A stretch of 64,000 bases of DNA from positions 62,001-126,000 of the forward strand of contig JARLHX010000423.1 of NCBI GenBank assembly GCA_031292035.1. The letters run 5' to 3'. The translations under genes were made by a program, and so were the position numbers. Under the pieces are notes generated by a model. The model made no database searches and was not told where the DNA came from. It saw only the letters and a program-made list of their open reading frames with translations. Source of the DNA: Negativicutes bacterium (lineage in GTDB: Bacteria; Bacillota_C; Negativicutes; Sporomusales_B; JARLHX01). This document shows positions 34,249-43,015 of this stretch, piece by piece. Each line of letters starts with the position of its first letter. Position 1 is the first letter of the stretch.

Positions 34249-35364
34249 TTAGACGACTTGCCGGTCTTTCCGGAAGGGGCGGGTCAGGTTAATCATTTCA
34301 CTGTCTTTCAGTACCTTGGTGATGAAACGCGTTAAATGCTCGGTCAGTACGACATCCTGTGTATCCTCCAGGAGGTTGCCGGACCGGTCGGTGAAGATTT
34401 TTATTGTGGGCCGGGCCTGAAGCTTCGGCAACACTTCGGTTACCAGGCCGTATTCGCCGGTATTAATCTGCACGGTGGTTCCCACCGGATAGATGGCTAC
34501 ATTTGCCAAGAAAAGGTGGAGAATGTCGCGATCAACGTACTTGTCAGCCAGGGTCATCAGTGTCTCATAGGCCACGTGCGGCAGCATGCCTTTGCGGTAA
34601 GGCCGGTCAGAACTTAGGGCGTCATAAATGTCTGCCACTGTGGCGATGCGGGCAAATTCATGGATCTCATCGCCTTTTAGTCCCCGCGGATAGCCTTTGC
34701 CGTCGAAACGCTCATGATGCTGAAAGGCAACATGGGCCGAAGGTGTCGATAGATCTCGGATCTTGCGGACAATATCGAAGCCGTTTTCGGCGTGTTTTTG
34801 CACTTCTTGGGCTTCCTGGGCCGAAAGGGCGCCCACCTTGAGCAAAATTTCTTTCGGAACGGTCGTCATCCCCACGTCGTGGATCAAGGTTCCCAGCGCC
34901 AGATCGGTAAGTCTCGCCTCATTAAAGTTCATGTTGAGGGCGGTGAGGATGGAAAGGATGCAGACATTGACCGAGTGGCCGAACAGATAGTCTTCATGAG
35001 ACCGCATATCAAGGAAATGAACCATCGAATCGCGGTTGAGGATGACTTCAGAGACCATCGCTTTGGCTGATTTTTTCAGGTCGTCCAGCTCGAATTCTCC
35101 GGTTTTGCCAAAACCAGCGACCGCTTTCTGCAGAGCCTGAATGGTGGTGATACGGGTATCTTCCCGGACGACTTCGGGGACTTCCAGACTGCCGAATAAG
35201 GGATTCTCTACATATACTGAACCCACGCCCAACTTGTTCAAGTGAAAGATCTGTTTTGGCGTTAGGGTAGTCCCGGCGCTCATCAGTTTTGTGCCGTCGG
35301 CAGCACAGATGTTGTTGGCAACCACCATGCCCGCCCGCAGACAGGTCATTGAAATTCGCTGCAT
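34249..35364 (-). CDS. HD-GYP c-di-GMP phosphodiesterase with N-terminal DUF3391-like region
   Basis: 371 residues. The N-terminal part (about 1-75; L-R-A-G-M-V-V-A-N-N-I and V-Y-V-E-N) resembles the domain usual before Clostridial HD-GYP domains. The catalytic part shows H-S-V-N-V near 130, L-I-H-D-V-G-M near 163, H-H-E-R-F-D-G-K-G-Y-P-R-G-L near 217, and D-I-Y-D-A-L. All HD and GYP residues are intact, so c-di-GMP hydrolysis is expected. The last 70 residues form a PilZ-unlike beta-rich tail. ATG with GGGGGG upstream; the leader can fold. Confidence 0.9.
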   Translation of the reverse strand: MQRISMTCLRAGMVVANNICAADGTKLMSAGTTLTPKQIFHLNKLGVGSVYVENPLFGSLEVPEVVREDTRITTIQALQKAVAGFGKTGEFELDDLKKSAKAMVSEVILNRDSMVHFLDMRSHEDYLFGHSVNVCILSILTALNMNFNEARLTDLALGTLIHDVGMTTVPKEILLKVGALSAQEAQEVQKHAENGFDIVRKIRDLSTPSAHVAFQHHERFDGKGYPRGLKGDEIHEFARIATVADIYDALSSDRPYRKGMLPHVAYETLMTLADKYVDRDILHLFLANVAIYPVGTTVQINTGEYGLVTEVLPKLQARPTIKIFTDRSGNLLEDTQDVVLTEHLTRFITKVLKDSEMINLTRPFRKDRQVV

Positions 35365-35666
35365 AAAAATCCCCCCTGTTGCACAATCAGGTCGAGTTTT
35401 GAAGGCGAGCTCTTATTGCCCGAGAGACCCTGTGCAATAAATTTTAGCAGCTTTTCCCAATAAAATTGTTAAGGCAATATTAATTTTTTTTATACATAGC
35501 TTGACCGATTGTTGCTGCTGGCTGACAAATCTTTATAGCCGTAGCCTATCTTCGCCAATTCAATCTTATCGAATGATCTATTTCAATTATTTCATTACAT
35601 TATTTATTACTCCATGATAAAATGAATTGCAAGAAAATCCCAGATGGAAATCAGGAGGGTGAGTTG
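35365..35666. other. Intergenic region, 302 bp, divergent
   Basis: Contains the HD-GYP leader hairpin (35379-35437) and an AT-rich stretch (35440-35640) that must hold promoters for both divergent genes. No gene seen. Confidence 0.5.
35379..35437 (-). promoter_or_regulatory. Foldable 5' leader of the HD-GYP gene
   Basis: On the minus strand TTGCACA and TGTGCAA close a loop of about 45 nt in which GGTC/GACC and CTCT/AGAG can form inner stems. The GGGGGG ribosome site follows 2-3 nt after the closing stem. It lacks the conserved c-di-GMP-I motifs and I do not recognise it. Confidence 0.35.
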
Positions 35667-36269
35667 ATGAACCCTAAAAAGGTATTGCTTTTACTGGCAA
35701 ACGGCTTTGAAGCCTATGAAGCCAGCGTCTTTACCGATGTGTTAGGTTGGAACAAAATTGAGGGAGATGGTTCCACTACGGTAATAACCTGCGGCAAACA
35801 CTCCCGGTTAAAATGCACTTGGAATTTTACTGTGGTTCCTGAAATGCTGCTAGCTGATGTGGATGTAGCGCTGTTTGACGCCTTAGCCATTCCCGGCGGA
35901 TTTGAAGAAGCTGGTTTTTATGAAGATGCATTCTGTGACGAATTTCTGGCTATTATCCGGGAATTTGATCAGGCAGGAAAAATCATCGCCTCTATCTGCG
36001 TCGGAGCTTTGCCGGTAGGCAAAAGCGGCGTGCTAGAAGGCCGCCAAGGGACTACCTATCATCTGAATGATGGGGTGCGCCAAAAACAACTGGCCGATTT
36101 CGGGGTCGAGGTTGTTGATCAGCCTATTGTGATTGATGCCAATATTATCACATCCTCTTCGCCGGCCACTGCTTTAGATGTTGCTTTTACTTTGCTGGAA
36201 AGGCTGACGTCGGCGGAAAACTGTCGCGGGGTAAAACGATTGATGGGCTTTGGGGGAAGAGGTTCATAA
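35667..36269 (+). CDS. DJ-1/PfpI family protein
   Basis: 200 residues, Rossmann-like DJ-1 fold. The nucleophile elbow is A-S-I-C-V-G-A (cysteine near residue 113), and the early glutamate in A-N-G-F-E-A-Y-E is present, as in DJ-1/ThiJ 4-methyl-5-beta-hydroxyethylthiazole monophosphate-type proteins and deglycases. ATG 35667 has AGGAGGG upstream; the frame extends to 35622 with no better site. Its TAA overlaps the next ATG by one base (TAATG), so the pair is coupled. Confidence 0.85.
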   Translation: MNPKKVLLLLANGFEAYEASVFTDVLGWNKIEGDGSTTVITCGKHSRLKCTWNFTVVPEMLLADVDVALFDALAIPGGFEEAGFYEDAFCDEFLAIIREFDQAGKIIASICVGALPVGKSGVLEGRQGTTYHLNDGVRQKQLADFGVEVVDQPIVIDANIITSSSPATALDVAFTLLERLTSAENCRGVKRLMGFGGRGS

Positions 36270-36889
36270 TGCATAACGTTGGTATTTTTTTATTCAACGA
36301 TATCGAACTGCTTGATTTTGCCGGACCGTATGAAGTTTTTTCGGTAACATCGGAGCTAAATGATGATCGGCTTTTTAAGGTCTTTGCGATATCTGAAGAC
36401 GGCGCAGCCATAAAGGCAGCGAACGGCCTGACGGTAGTACCTGATTTTAGCTTTTCTGATCAGCCGCCTGTCGATATTCTGGTAATACCGGGCGGAGTGG
36501 GAACCAAAGCGATAATGAACAAAACAGAGGTTCTCGGTTGGATTAAAAGAACTTACGAGAGTGCAAAAATTACCATGTCAGTGTGCTCAGGGGCGAGAAT
36601 CCTTGGCCGCCTTGGTATTCTTGACGGTCTCGAAACAGTTACACATCATGAAGTGATTGAACATCTGCGAGAGATCGCTCCACTTGCGATGATTAACGCT
36701 GACCAACGATTTATCGACACAGGGAAAGTCATGACTTCCGGCGGAATCTCTGCCGGCATTGACCTATCCCTTCATATCGTTAAAAAACTTTACGGCGAAG
36801 CGATCGCGAAGAAAACCATGCAATATATGGAATACGGTGATTGGCGGGAACAACGATTGAAAATAAGACAGCAGGCACCAGGACAATGA
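36269..36889 (+). CDS. DJ-1/PfpI family protein, isonitrile-hydratase-like branch
   Basis: 206 residues. F-N-D-I-E-L-L-D-F-A-G-P-Y-E-V-F near the start and M-S-V-C-S-G-A-R-I-L-G near residue 108 are the marks of the InhA/GATase1 AraC-N-like branch; V-T-S-G-G-I-S-A-G-I-D also fits. The nucleophile cysteine is intact. It belongs to a different branch than its overlapping neighbour, so this is a heterologous pair, not a simple duplication. Confidence 0.85.
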   Translation: MHNVGIFLFNDIELLDFAGPYEVFSVTSELNDDRLFKVFAISEDGAAIKAANGLTVVPDFSFSDQPPVDILVIPGGVGTKAIMNKTEVLGWIKRTYESAKITMSVCSGARILGRLGILDGLETVTHHEVIEHLREIAPLAMINADQRFIDTGKVMTSGGISAGIDLSLHIVKKLYGEAIAKKTMQYMEYGDWREQRLKIRQQAPGQ

Positions 36890-36916
36890 GCGTAGTCACC
36901 AGAAATAAATATAACC

Positions 36917-36951
36917 CCCGGAGGTCTCAAACAATCAGACTTTCGGGGGTT
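36917..36951. terminator. Terminator between convergent genes
   Basis: AACCCCCGGAGGTCT pairs with AGACTTTCGGGGGTT (two internal mismatches), 9-nt loop, followed by T-rich sequence. Confidence 0.7.
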
Positions 36952-36970
36952 TGGTTATTTGCTGGCGCAA

Positions 36971-37522
36971 TTACTTTTCCAATCGTCGATATAACATAAC
37001 TTCATGCTCGTATTGGCGGAGTCTTTGGGCAAAAGATTCGGGATGTTTAACTTTTTGATCAGTGAAAGCAGAACTTGTTATCTGACGAGCAGGACCTTTT
37101 AAATGATTTCTTTCCTTAACCTTTTTAATAATAGTCTGGGCTAAATTTTGCGGGCTAATGGTATTCAGGTGGATATATTTTATTCTGTTTTTTATCCCGG
37201 GGATGGCTGTATTATCAAATCTTACCGGCAATACCCGTTCGTTATCTTCTCTCAATAGCCATTCCAGCATGTTTTTACATTCGGGCCTTGTCAACCATTT
37301 CTGTTTATAATATTGGGATATAAATATTACGCAAAATTCTGCTTTGTTTTCATAAACATCTTGTAAATAGCTATACAAATTTTTCCCCCATAATTCTATT
37401 TGAAAATCACTGTTGTATAAAAAATTGATATCCGCATCGGCAAGAAATTTAGCCACACTCTCGACGTATGCGCTGTCTTCACCAGCAAAAGTTAGTACTA
37501 CATCAAATTCATATTTTTTCAT
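36971..37522 (-). CDS. TIR-domain protein under c-di-GMP riboswitch control
   Basis: 183 residues. The N-terminal 135 residues form a bacterial TIR domain: F-D-V-V-L-T-F-A-G-E-D (box 1), the W-G-K-N-L-Y-S-Y-L segment, F-C-V-I-F-I-S-Q-Y-Y-K-Q-K-W-L-T-R-P-E with the glutamate that is catalytic in TIR NADases, and V-L-P-V-R-F-D. The last 50 residues are polar, basic and helical, without a recognised domain. There is no membrane segment and no neighbouring effector such as ThsA or an Argonaute. It may cleave NAD or make a cyclic-ADP-ribose-type signal; this is inferred from the fold. ATG has GAGGTG 8 bp upstream and is preceded by a terminator and a c-di-GMP-I aptamer. Confidence 0.88.
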   Translation of the reverse strand: MKKYEFDVVLTFAGEDSAYVESVAKFLADADINFLYNSDFQIELWGKNLYSYLQDVYENKAEFCVIFISQYYKQKWLTRPECKNMLEWLLREDNERVLPVRFDNTAIPGIKNRIKYIHLNTISPQNLAQTIIKKVKERNHLKGPARQITSSAFTDQKVKHPESFAQRLRQYEHEVMLYRRLEK

Positions 37523-37545
37523 TCTTTTTCACCTCTTATAGCGTT

Positions 37546-37581
37546 AAAAAAAATAAAAAGACTACACAGAAATGTGTAGCC
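37546..37581 (-). terminator. Riboswitch expression-platform terminator
   Basis: On the minus strand a 9-bp stem GGCTACACA / TGTGTAGTC (one G-U), loop TTTC, is followed by TTTTTATTTTTTTT. It stands between the aptamer and the TIR start codon, so it must be overcome for TIR expression. Confidence 0.9.
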
Positions 37582-37660
37582 TGGCAGTCGTAGACCCTTG
37601 CGGTCGGTAGACCCAAAGCTTTGCGTCCCTGCTTTTCAGCAGGTTTGCCTTTGTACGGAG
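37582..37660 (-). ncRNA. Cyclic di-GMP-I (GEMM-I) riboswitch aptamer
   Basis: Minus-strand sequence has the conserved core in order: GGCAAACC (37649-37642), a GAAA-tetraloop hairpin TGCT-GAAA-AGCA, then GGGACGCAAAGC (37629-37618), followed by a second arm with GGGTCTA ... GACCGCAAGGGTC ... GACTGCC. This is the c-di-GMP-I pattern: the GCAAACC/GGGACGCAAAGC pair contains the ligand-contacting bases and the GAAA loop docks into the second arm. A terminator and then the TIR gene follow on the same strand. Whether ligand turns expression on or off cannot be read with certainty. Confidence 0.92.
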
Positions 37661-37700
37661 AGTAAACAAAATATTTTGGTGTTAATTAGAAATATAAGAA

Positions 37701-37706
37701 ATTATA
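37701..37706 (-). promoter_or_regulatory. -10 box of the riboswitch-TIR transcript
   Basis: A perfect TATAAT on the minus strand, about 40 bp upstream of the aptamer. The -35 region (TGGAAT at 17 bp) is weak. Confidence 0.5.
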
Positions 37707-37897
37707 TCATAAATAGTATAAAAATTCCATATATGTAAAACATAAATATTTGGGTGCCGATTTTTATAGCCGTTTTTATATCCGATCCACCCTGTTAAAT
37801 GAAAATACATGATCTTTTTAATTCTTTGAAGATGTTCACGATGCGCGCAACATTTGGTAAACTGAACCACAGGAAGACAATTGTTTTCTCTAATACG

Positions 37898-37937
37898 AGA
37901 CAAGTGCCCGGAACAGCAATGTTCCGGGCACTTGTCT
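37898..37937. terminator. Perfect 18-bp inverted repeat after the SASP gene
   Basis: Arms 37898-37915 and 37920-37937, loop GCAA. The stem begins at the stop codon of the minus-strand SASP gene. The T run downstream on the minus strand is poor. Confidence 0.75.
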
Positions 37938-38137
37938 TATTCGGCGTTTTGATGAACTCTGCCGTTTGCCTTGGCTTCATCGGCGATTGCCGTCTCGCCC
38001 CGCTTGATGGCTTCGCGGACCATGGAGCCCACTTCACCGGTGGTGACGTCACTCCAGTCGCCATCCTCGACTTTCTCGCCGAAGCCGAGTTCATGGGCCA
38101 GTTGGTCTTTACTTTTCTGGGACATTACCTTGGTCAT
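37937..38137 (-). CDS. Alpha/beta-type small acid-soluble spore protein
   Basis: 66 residues. K-D-Q-L-A-H-E-L-G-F followed by W-S-D-V-T-T-G-E-V-G-S-M-V-R-E-A-I-K-R is the conserved two-helix DNA-binding pattern of alpha/beta SASP, in the shortened form seen in Clostridia and Negativicutes. These proteins coat spore DNA and protect it from UV; the protease cleavage site (E-x-A type) is less clear. Start ATG 38137 with GAGGA upstream; ATG 38125 is an alternative. A splB gene is present at 56168, consistent with sporulation. Confidence 0.82.
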   Translation of the reverse strand: MTKVMSQKSKDQLAHELGFGEKVEDGDWSDVTTGEVGSMVREAIKRGETAIADEAKANGRVHQNAE

Positions 38138-38380
38138 AAGATTTCCTCCTCTATGTTTTGCGAAAGATATTGTCGAATTTATGATGTGCTATTTTATGAT
38201 GGTTATTCTCGATATCCTGGGATATCCATGATAGGGCAAAGAAAAGGGTTGCAAGAGGAGCGTAAATCATTGGTAATACAGGAGGAAGATGACGAAAAAT
38301 GTCGAAATTTATTATTAATTTTCTAAGAGTAATCCCCAGATAAAAGTATCGAATCGTTTGCAGCAGGAGGGTGGAGCCCT

Positions 38381-40441
38381 TTGAGAAGAATAGCGATGTG
38401 GCTGTCGATAGAGGAATGGACGGTTTTACGCCACACCGGTACGGTTATTATACTGTTCGGCGTCTTTTTGCTTTGCTTTATCTGGTCTGGCCTTTCTTAT
38501 ATGGTTCATAACGAACGAGAGAAGGAAATCGACAATACGGTGAAAGAGACCGCCAACCTGGCACGGGTCTTTGAAGAGCATACCCTGAGGACGATTAAGA
38601 GTGTCGACCAGACCGTCTTGTTTTTAAAATACGAATATGAACGTGTCGGCCAGGGGATCGACATTCCCCGTTATATCCGCGAAGGCAGAATTGAAATTCA
38701 GCCTTTCGTGCTGCTGAGTATTGCCGACGAAACCGGCGATCTAAAAGCCAGCAGCCAGGTCCCGTTTGTATTTTCCAATCTGAAGGACCGGGAACATTTT
38801 CTGGTACACAAAGATGCTGCGCCTGAGCGCCTGTTTATCAGCAAACCGGTGTTGGGCCGGTCTTCGGGCAAACCGTCGATTCAGATGTCGCGCCGGATCA
38901 ATAAGCCGGATGGTTCTTTCGGCGGCGCGGCGGTCGTTTCGGTGGACCCCTTTTATTTTATTGATTTCTATAAAGAGGTCGATTTGGGGAAAAACTCATC
39001 GATCACGCTGGTGGGCGATGACGGAGTCATTCGGGCCCGTCAGTCCGGGATGACGGCTGAAGTCGGTCAGGTTTTAATAGCCAGCAAGTTGCAGGAGATG
39101 CAGGTCGGCAACGACGCCGGGCATTACCGCGCGAAGAGCCCGGTGGATGGTGTCCAGAGGATCTATAGTTACCGGGCGGTGTCAGGCTATCCGCTCACAG
39201 TGCTGGTGGGGATGGATGAGGAGGAAGTTCTCACCCAGGTAAACGAACGGGTTGCCGAGTATTATCGGGTGGCGTGGGTGGTTACGGTGGTGATCCTGCT
39301 CTTCATCGCCGTGCTGCTAGGGGTCACAACGCGGCAGCGGCGCGATGCGGCAGCGCTGCGGCAGGCCCGTGATACGCTCGAGAGTACGGTGGAGCAGCGG
39401 ACTCAGGAGCTGTTTGCGGCAAATCAGGAACTTACGGCGATGAATGAAGAACATATCGCCATGAACGAGGAGCTTCAGCATGCCAATCAGGAGCTGAAAA
39501 CTGAAGTTGTCGAGCGGAAACGGACCGGGGAGCAACTGACACAAAAGAATCAAGAACTGGCAGACGCCTATGGGGAACTGAAAAACGCCCAGGCGCAGGT
39601 CATTCATCAGGAGAAGATGGCCTCTATCGGGCAGCTTGCCGCCGGGGTGGCCCACGAAATCAACAACCCACTGGGGTTTGTTATGAGCAATTTTGAAACA
39701 CTCGAGAAATATGTGGCCAAAATAGCAGAGATGATCACCGCTTTCCGGAGGATGCATCACCATGTTATAGAAGAGAGGGTGCCGGCTTTGCAGGATGAGG
39801 CGGAAGAGCTCTTGGTGCTGGAAAAGCAGAAGAAGCTGGATTATCTTCTGGAGGACTTGAGGCCCTTGTTTGGTGAGACCCATGACGGACTCAACCGCGT
39901 CGGCGATATTGTTAAAGCGTTACGGGTATTTTCCCGTGTCGATCAGCTAGGCCGGTTTGAAGATTATGATCTGAACGAAGGGATACAAACTTCGCTGATT
40001 GTCTCCCGCAACGAAGTGAAGTACGTCGCCAAGGTGGAAGAGCATTTGTCCAAGGTGCCTGTTATCAAAGCGATCGGTGGTCAGATTAACCAGGTCGTAC
40101 TTAATATTCTCCTGAACGCTGCCTATGCAGTCAAAGCGAAAGGGTTGGATTCGCTCGGGCTGATCACGGTCAGCACTTATGCCGATGACCGGTTCGTCTA
40201 CTGTTCGATCAAAGATACCGGTGGCGGCATTCCGGAAAAAATCAGGAAAGATATCTTCAATCCCTTTTTCACAACCAAGCCGGTTGGTAAGGGAACTGGG
40301 CTTGGTCTGAGTATTTCTTATGACATCATCGTTAATAAGCATCATGGCGATATCTCCTTTGTAAGCGAAGACGGAGTTGGCACGACGTTCGTCATTAAAT
40401 TACCGCTGCAGCAACCAGATGACAAGCCGACGGAGCAGTAG
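38381..40441 (+). CDS. Membrane sensor histidine kinase with dCache-type extracellular domain
   Basis: 686 residues. TM1 at about 18-41, an extracellular sensor of about 250 residues of the dCache type, TM2 at about 294-316, a long glutamine-rich coiled coil (320-410), then a HisKA-like helix with [11 protein letters not shown] and an ATPase with N-A-A-Y-A-V, D-T-G-G-G-I-P and G-T-G-L-G-L-S. No receiver domain. TTG start behind GGAGGGTGGAG. First gene of the cassette running to 47410; its kinase core is closely related to those at 40515 and 43016. Confidence 0.88.
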   Translation: MRRIAMWLSIEEWTVLRHTGTVIILFGVFLLCFIWSGLSYMVHNEREKEIDNTVKETANLARVFEEHTLRTIKSVDQTVLFLKYEYERVGQGIDIPRYIREGRIEIQPFVLLSIADETGDLKASSQVPFVFSNLKDREHFLVHKDAAPERLFISKPVLGRSSGKPSIQMSRRINKPDGSFGGAAVVSVDPFYFIDFYKEVDLGKNSSITLVGDDGVIRARQSGMTAEVGQVLIASKLQEMQVGNDAGHYRAKSPVDGVQRIYSYRAVSGYPLTVLVGMDEEEVLTQVNERVAEYYRVAWVVTVVILLFIAVLLGVTTRQRRDAAALRQARDTLESTVEQRTQELFAANQELTAMNEEHIAMNEELQHANQELKTEVVERKRTGEQLTQKNQELADAYGELKNAQAQVIHQEKMASIGQLAAGVAHEINNPLGFVMSNFETLEKYVAKIAEMITAFRRMHHHVIEERVPALQDEAEELLVLEKQKKLDYLLEDLRPLFGETHDGLNRVGDIVKALRVFSRVDQLGRFEDYDLNEGIQTSLIVSRNEVKYVAKVEEHLSKVPVIKAIGGQINQVVLNILLNAAYAVKAKGLDSLGLITVSTYADDRFVYCSIKDTGGGIPEKIRKDIFNPFFTTKPVGKGTGLGLSISYDIIVNKHHGDISFVSEDGVGTTFVIKLPLQQPDDKPTEQ

Positions 40442-40514
40442 TCGGCGCATGGTATGAGCTGGGGGGATTGGATCCTGTTTGCTTCGGCCGGGCAAACCGA
40501 AAGAGGGTGAATTT

Positions 40515-41810
40515 ATGAAAATACTTGTTGTTGATGATGAACGGTTCAATCTGGTGATGGCCAGGGATATTATCGTGGCAGGCGTGGAAAACGACGGGGT
40601 CATAATGTGCAACAAGCCAGAGGAGGCGATGGCTTTGCTGGCGGAGCACGATATTGATATTGTTCTCCTCGATATTATCATGCCTAGAGTGAACGGGATC
40701 GATCTTCTCCGGGAAATCAGAAGCCGGGAAAAGTATAAAGATGTCCAGGTCATCATGTTTACTGGGGTGACAGATAAAGAGAGTTTCCGGGTCTGCTTCG
40801 AAAACGGGGCAGACGACTTTATCAGCAAACCGATCGATGTGACGGAATTCACTGCCAGAATGAAGGCGGCAGTCAAGACAAGAAAAAATGTATCGATGCT
40901 TAAGGAAATGTTCAATAAAATGGCTGAACAATACAACGAACTGCAAGAGGTGACAAAAAAACTGAAAGATACTCAGTTTTATCTGTTGCAACAGGAAAAG
41001 CTGGCTTCACTGGGCGAAATCGCCGCCGGTGTGGCCCACGAGATCAATAACCCGATTGGGTTTGTCGGCAGTAATCTGGAAACGCTTGAAAAATATTTAA
41101 TTAAAATTAAGGAAGCGATTTTGTCATATCGGCATTTTGTCGTTCGTGCGAATGACGAAAATAGCAGCAGACAAGAACTGTTGCAGGAACGGCAAAGCCT
41201 TGAAGAAATGGAAAAGAAACAGAAGATCGGTGTCGTTCTCGAAGATCTTGCTCCTCTGATCAGCGAGTCAAAGGATGGGGTGGAACGGGTGGCGAAGATC
41301 GTGCGCAGCCTGCGCAACTTTGCCCGGACAGGAAAAGAAGACGAATTGATCTTGAACGATTTCAATCAGATCGTTCAAGAGGCGTTGCTGATTACCCGCA
41401 ATGAGGTGAAGTACACCGCAAATGTTGAAAAAAGGCTGAATCCGATGCCGGAAATGATCTGCGACAAGAGCCAGATCGCACAGGTGCTGATTAACATTAT
41501 TATCAATGCCTCGCATGCGATAAAAAGTCAGAACCGGGAAAGTATGGGCAATATCAGCGTAGAGACATACCAGGATGGGCAGTATGTGGTCTGCAGGATT
41601 AGCGATGACGGTCCTGGGATCAGTAAAGAATATCTGGGACGGATATTTGACCCGTTTTTTACAACCAAAGAAGTCGGAAGCGGAACCGGTCTGGGACTCA
41701 GCATCGCCTATGGCATAATCAATAAACACGGCGGTGAACTGCTGGTGGAAAGTAAACCTGGTACAGGGGCGGCTTTTATTGTCAAGTTGCCTTTGCAGCA
41801 AGGTGATTGA
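40515..41810 (+). CDS. Hybrid response regulator-histidine kinase (REC-HisKA-HATPase)
   Basis: 431 residues, soluble. An N-terminal receiver (D-D-E near residue 8, phosphoacceptor in V-L-L-D-I-I-M-P, T in F-T-G-V-T, K in I-S-K-P-I) is followed by a helical linker and a kinase core with [25 protein letters not shown] and G-T-G-L-G-L-S. Order REC-then-kinase suggests it relays a signal from the upstream sensor kinase and phosphorylates the REC protein encoded next. ATG 40515 with GAGGG upstream. Confidence 0.88.
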   Translation: MKILVVDDERFNLVMARDIIVAGVENDGVIMCNKPEEAMALLAEHDIDIVLLDIIMPRVNGIDLLREIRSREKYKDVQVIMFTGVTDKESFRVCFENGADDFISKPIDVTEFTARMKAAVKTRKNVSMLKEMFNKMAEQYNELQEVTKKLKDTQFYLLQQEKLASLGEIAAGVAHEINNPIGFVGSNLETLEKYLIKIKEAILSYRHFVVRANDENSSRQELLQERQSLEEMEKKQKIGVVLEDLAPLISESKDGVERVAKIVRSLRNFARTGKEDELILNDFNQIVQEALLITRNEVKYTANVEKRLNPMPEMICDKSQIAQVLINIIINASHAIKSQNRESMGNISVETYQDGQYVVCRISDDGPGISKEYLGRIFDPFFTTKEVGSGTGLGLSIAYGIINKHGGELLVESKPGTGAAFIVKLPLQQGD

Positions 41811-41861
41811 AGTCCGCTTGGACCTATTTAGGGCGTGGGCTATTCGCATGGGGGAATTACG

Positions 41862-42872
41862 ATGAACGACGCAGATATTCTGATTGTAGATGATGATGAG
41901 ATGGTGGTTAATGCTCTCAGGCGGACCTTGAGTATGCATGGTTACCAGTCTGTCGGCATTACTAACCCCGGCGATGCCATCCGGACATTACAAGAACGCG
42001 AGATTGCCATTATCATCTGCGATCAGAGGATGCCGTGCATGTCCGGAGTAAAAGTGCTGCTTAAGGCGCGCGAAGTTTCGCCTAACACGGTAAGGATTTT
42101 GATGACCGGTTATGCGGATATTGACGCCATCATTGCCGCGATTAATGATGGACAAATATTTCGCTATATTGCCAAGCCATGGAATGAGTCGGAGTTGATG
42201 GCGATCATTCAGCAGGCGGTTATCTTCCGCAATCAGTCGATGGAAAAGGAATATATCCTACAAAGGACGTTGAAGGATAAAGAGGATTGGAAACTGACCA
42301 TGTCGCAGTTGTGTCTATTGATTGATCAAAGCATGAAAAACGCGGTCAATACTTTGCAAAAGATAATGCAGGTAAAGGATAATGAGCTTTTACAGCATAA
42401 CCTCAGAGTGAGTGAGCACGCTGGTCGTATTGCCAGCCTGATGGGATTGTCTATTGAGCAAAAGGCCAATCTGGAATATGCCAGCAAGTTTCACGATATC
42501 GGCAAAATAGCGATTCAAGATCAAATATTGTATAAGTCTGGTCGATTAGATGAAAACGAGTTTCTTTCGATGAAATTGCATCCGGCGTATGGTGCTGAGA
42601 TTTTGCGGGAGTTAGGTTTTCTTGATCCGGTGGCTGAAATTGTTTTGCAGCATCATGAAAAATACGACGGATCGGGGTATCCCAGCGGGCTGCAAGGCGA
42701 TCAGATCTTGCTGGAAGCACGAATTCTTTCGGCTGTGGACGCCTATGACGCTTTGCTATTCAAACGAGTTTATCGCGCAGAACTGCCGCGGGAAGAGGTT
42801 CACAAAATTCTTGACCAGGAAAGCGGCACCCATTTTGACCCTCAGGTGGTAAAATGCGTATTGGGTGAGTAA
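41862..42872 (+). CDS. Response regulator with HD-GYP output (RpfG-like)
   Basis: 336 residues. Receiver domain (D-D-D-E, I-I-I-C-D-Q-R-M-P, M-T-G-Y-A, A-K-P-W) then a linker and HD-GYP with H-N-L-R-V-S-E-H, K-F-H-D-I-G-K-I and H-H-E-K-Y-D-G-S-G-Y-P-S-G-L. Phosphorylation should switch c-di-GMP hydrolysis. ATG 41862 has GGGGG 7 bp upstream; a GTG at 41835 is in frame without a site. Confidence 0.9.
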   Translation: MNDADILIVDDDEMVVNALRRTLSMHGYQSVGITNPGDAIRTLQEREIAIIICDQRMPCMSGVKVLLKAREVSPNTVRILMTGYADIDAIIAAINDGQIFRYIAKPWNESELMAIIQQAVIFRNQSMEKEYILQRTLKDKEDWKLTMSQLCLLIDQSMKNAVNTLQKIMQVKDNELLQHNLRVSEHAGRIASLMGLSIEQKANLEYASKFHDIGKIAIQDQILYKSGRLDENEFLSMKLHPAYGAEILRELGFLDPVAEIVLQHHEKYDGSGYPSGLQGDQILLEARILSAVDAYDALLFKRVYRAELPREEVHKILDQESGTHFDPQVVKCVLGE

Positions 42873-43015
42873 ATGAGACGATTTTTGTCAAAAATTAGCC
42901 TATTTGCGAACAATATATATCTTTAGATATAAAGAATCTATTTTTAATAGTGATAAAATTAACTTGAAAATAATATTTGATTTGACGGTCGATTTTGCCG
43001 ATACGAGGTGATTGC

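Noticed and set aside
35379..35437. Second c-di-GMP-I riboswitch in front of the HD-GYP gene
   Set aside because: The conserved GCAAACC and GGGACGCAAAGC elements are absent.
36971..37522. TIR gene as part of a Thoeris or short-Argonaute defence system
   Set aside because: No ThsA, Argonaute or other known partner gene lies within reach on either side; the neighbours are DJ-1 proteins and a SASP gene.
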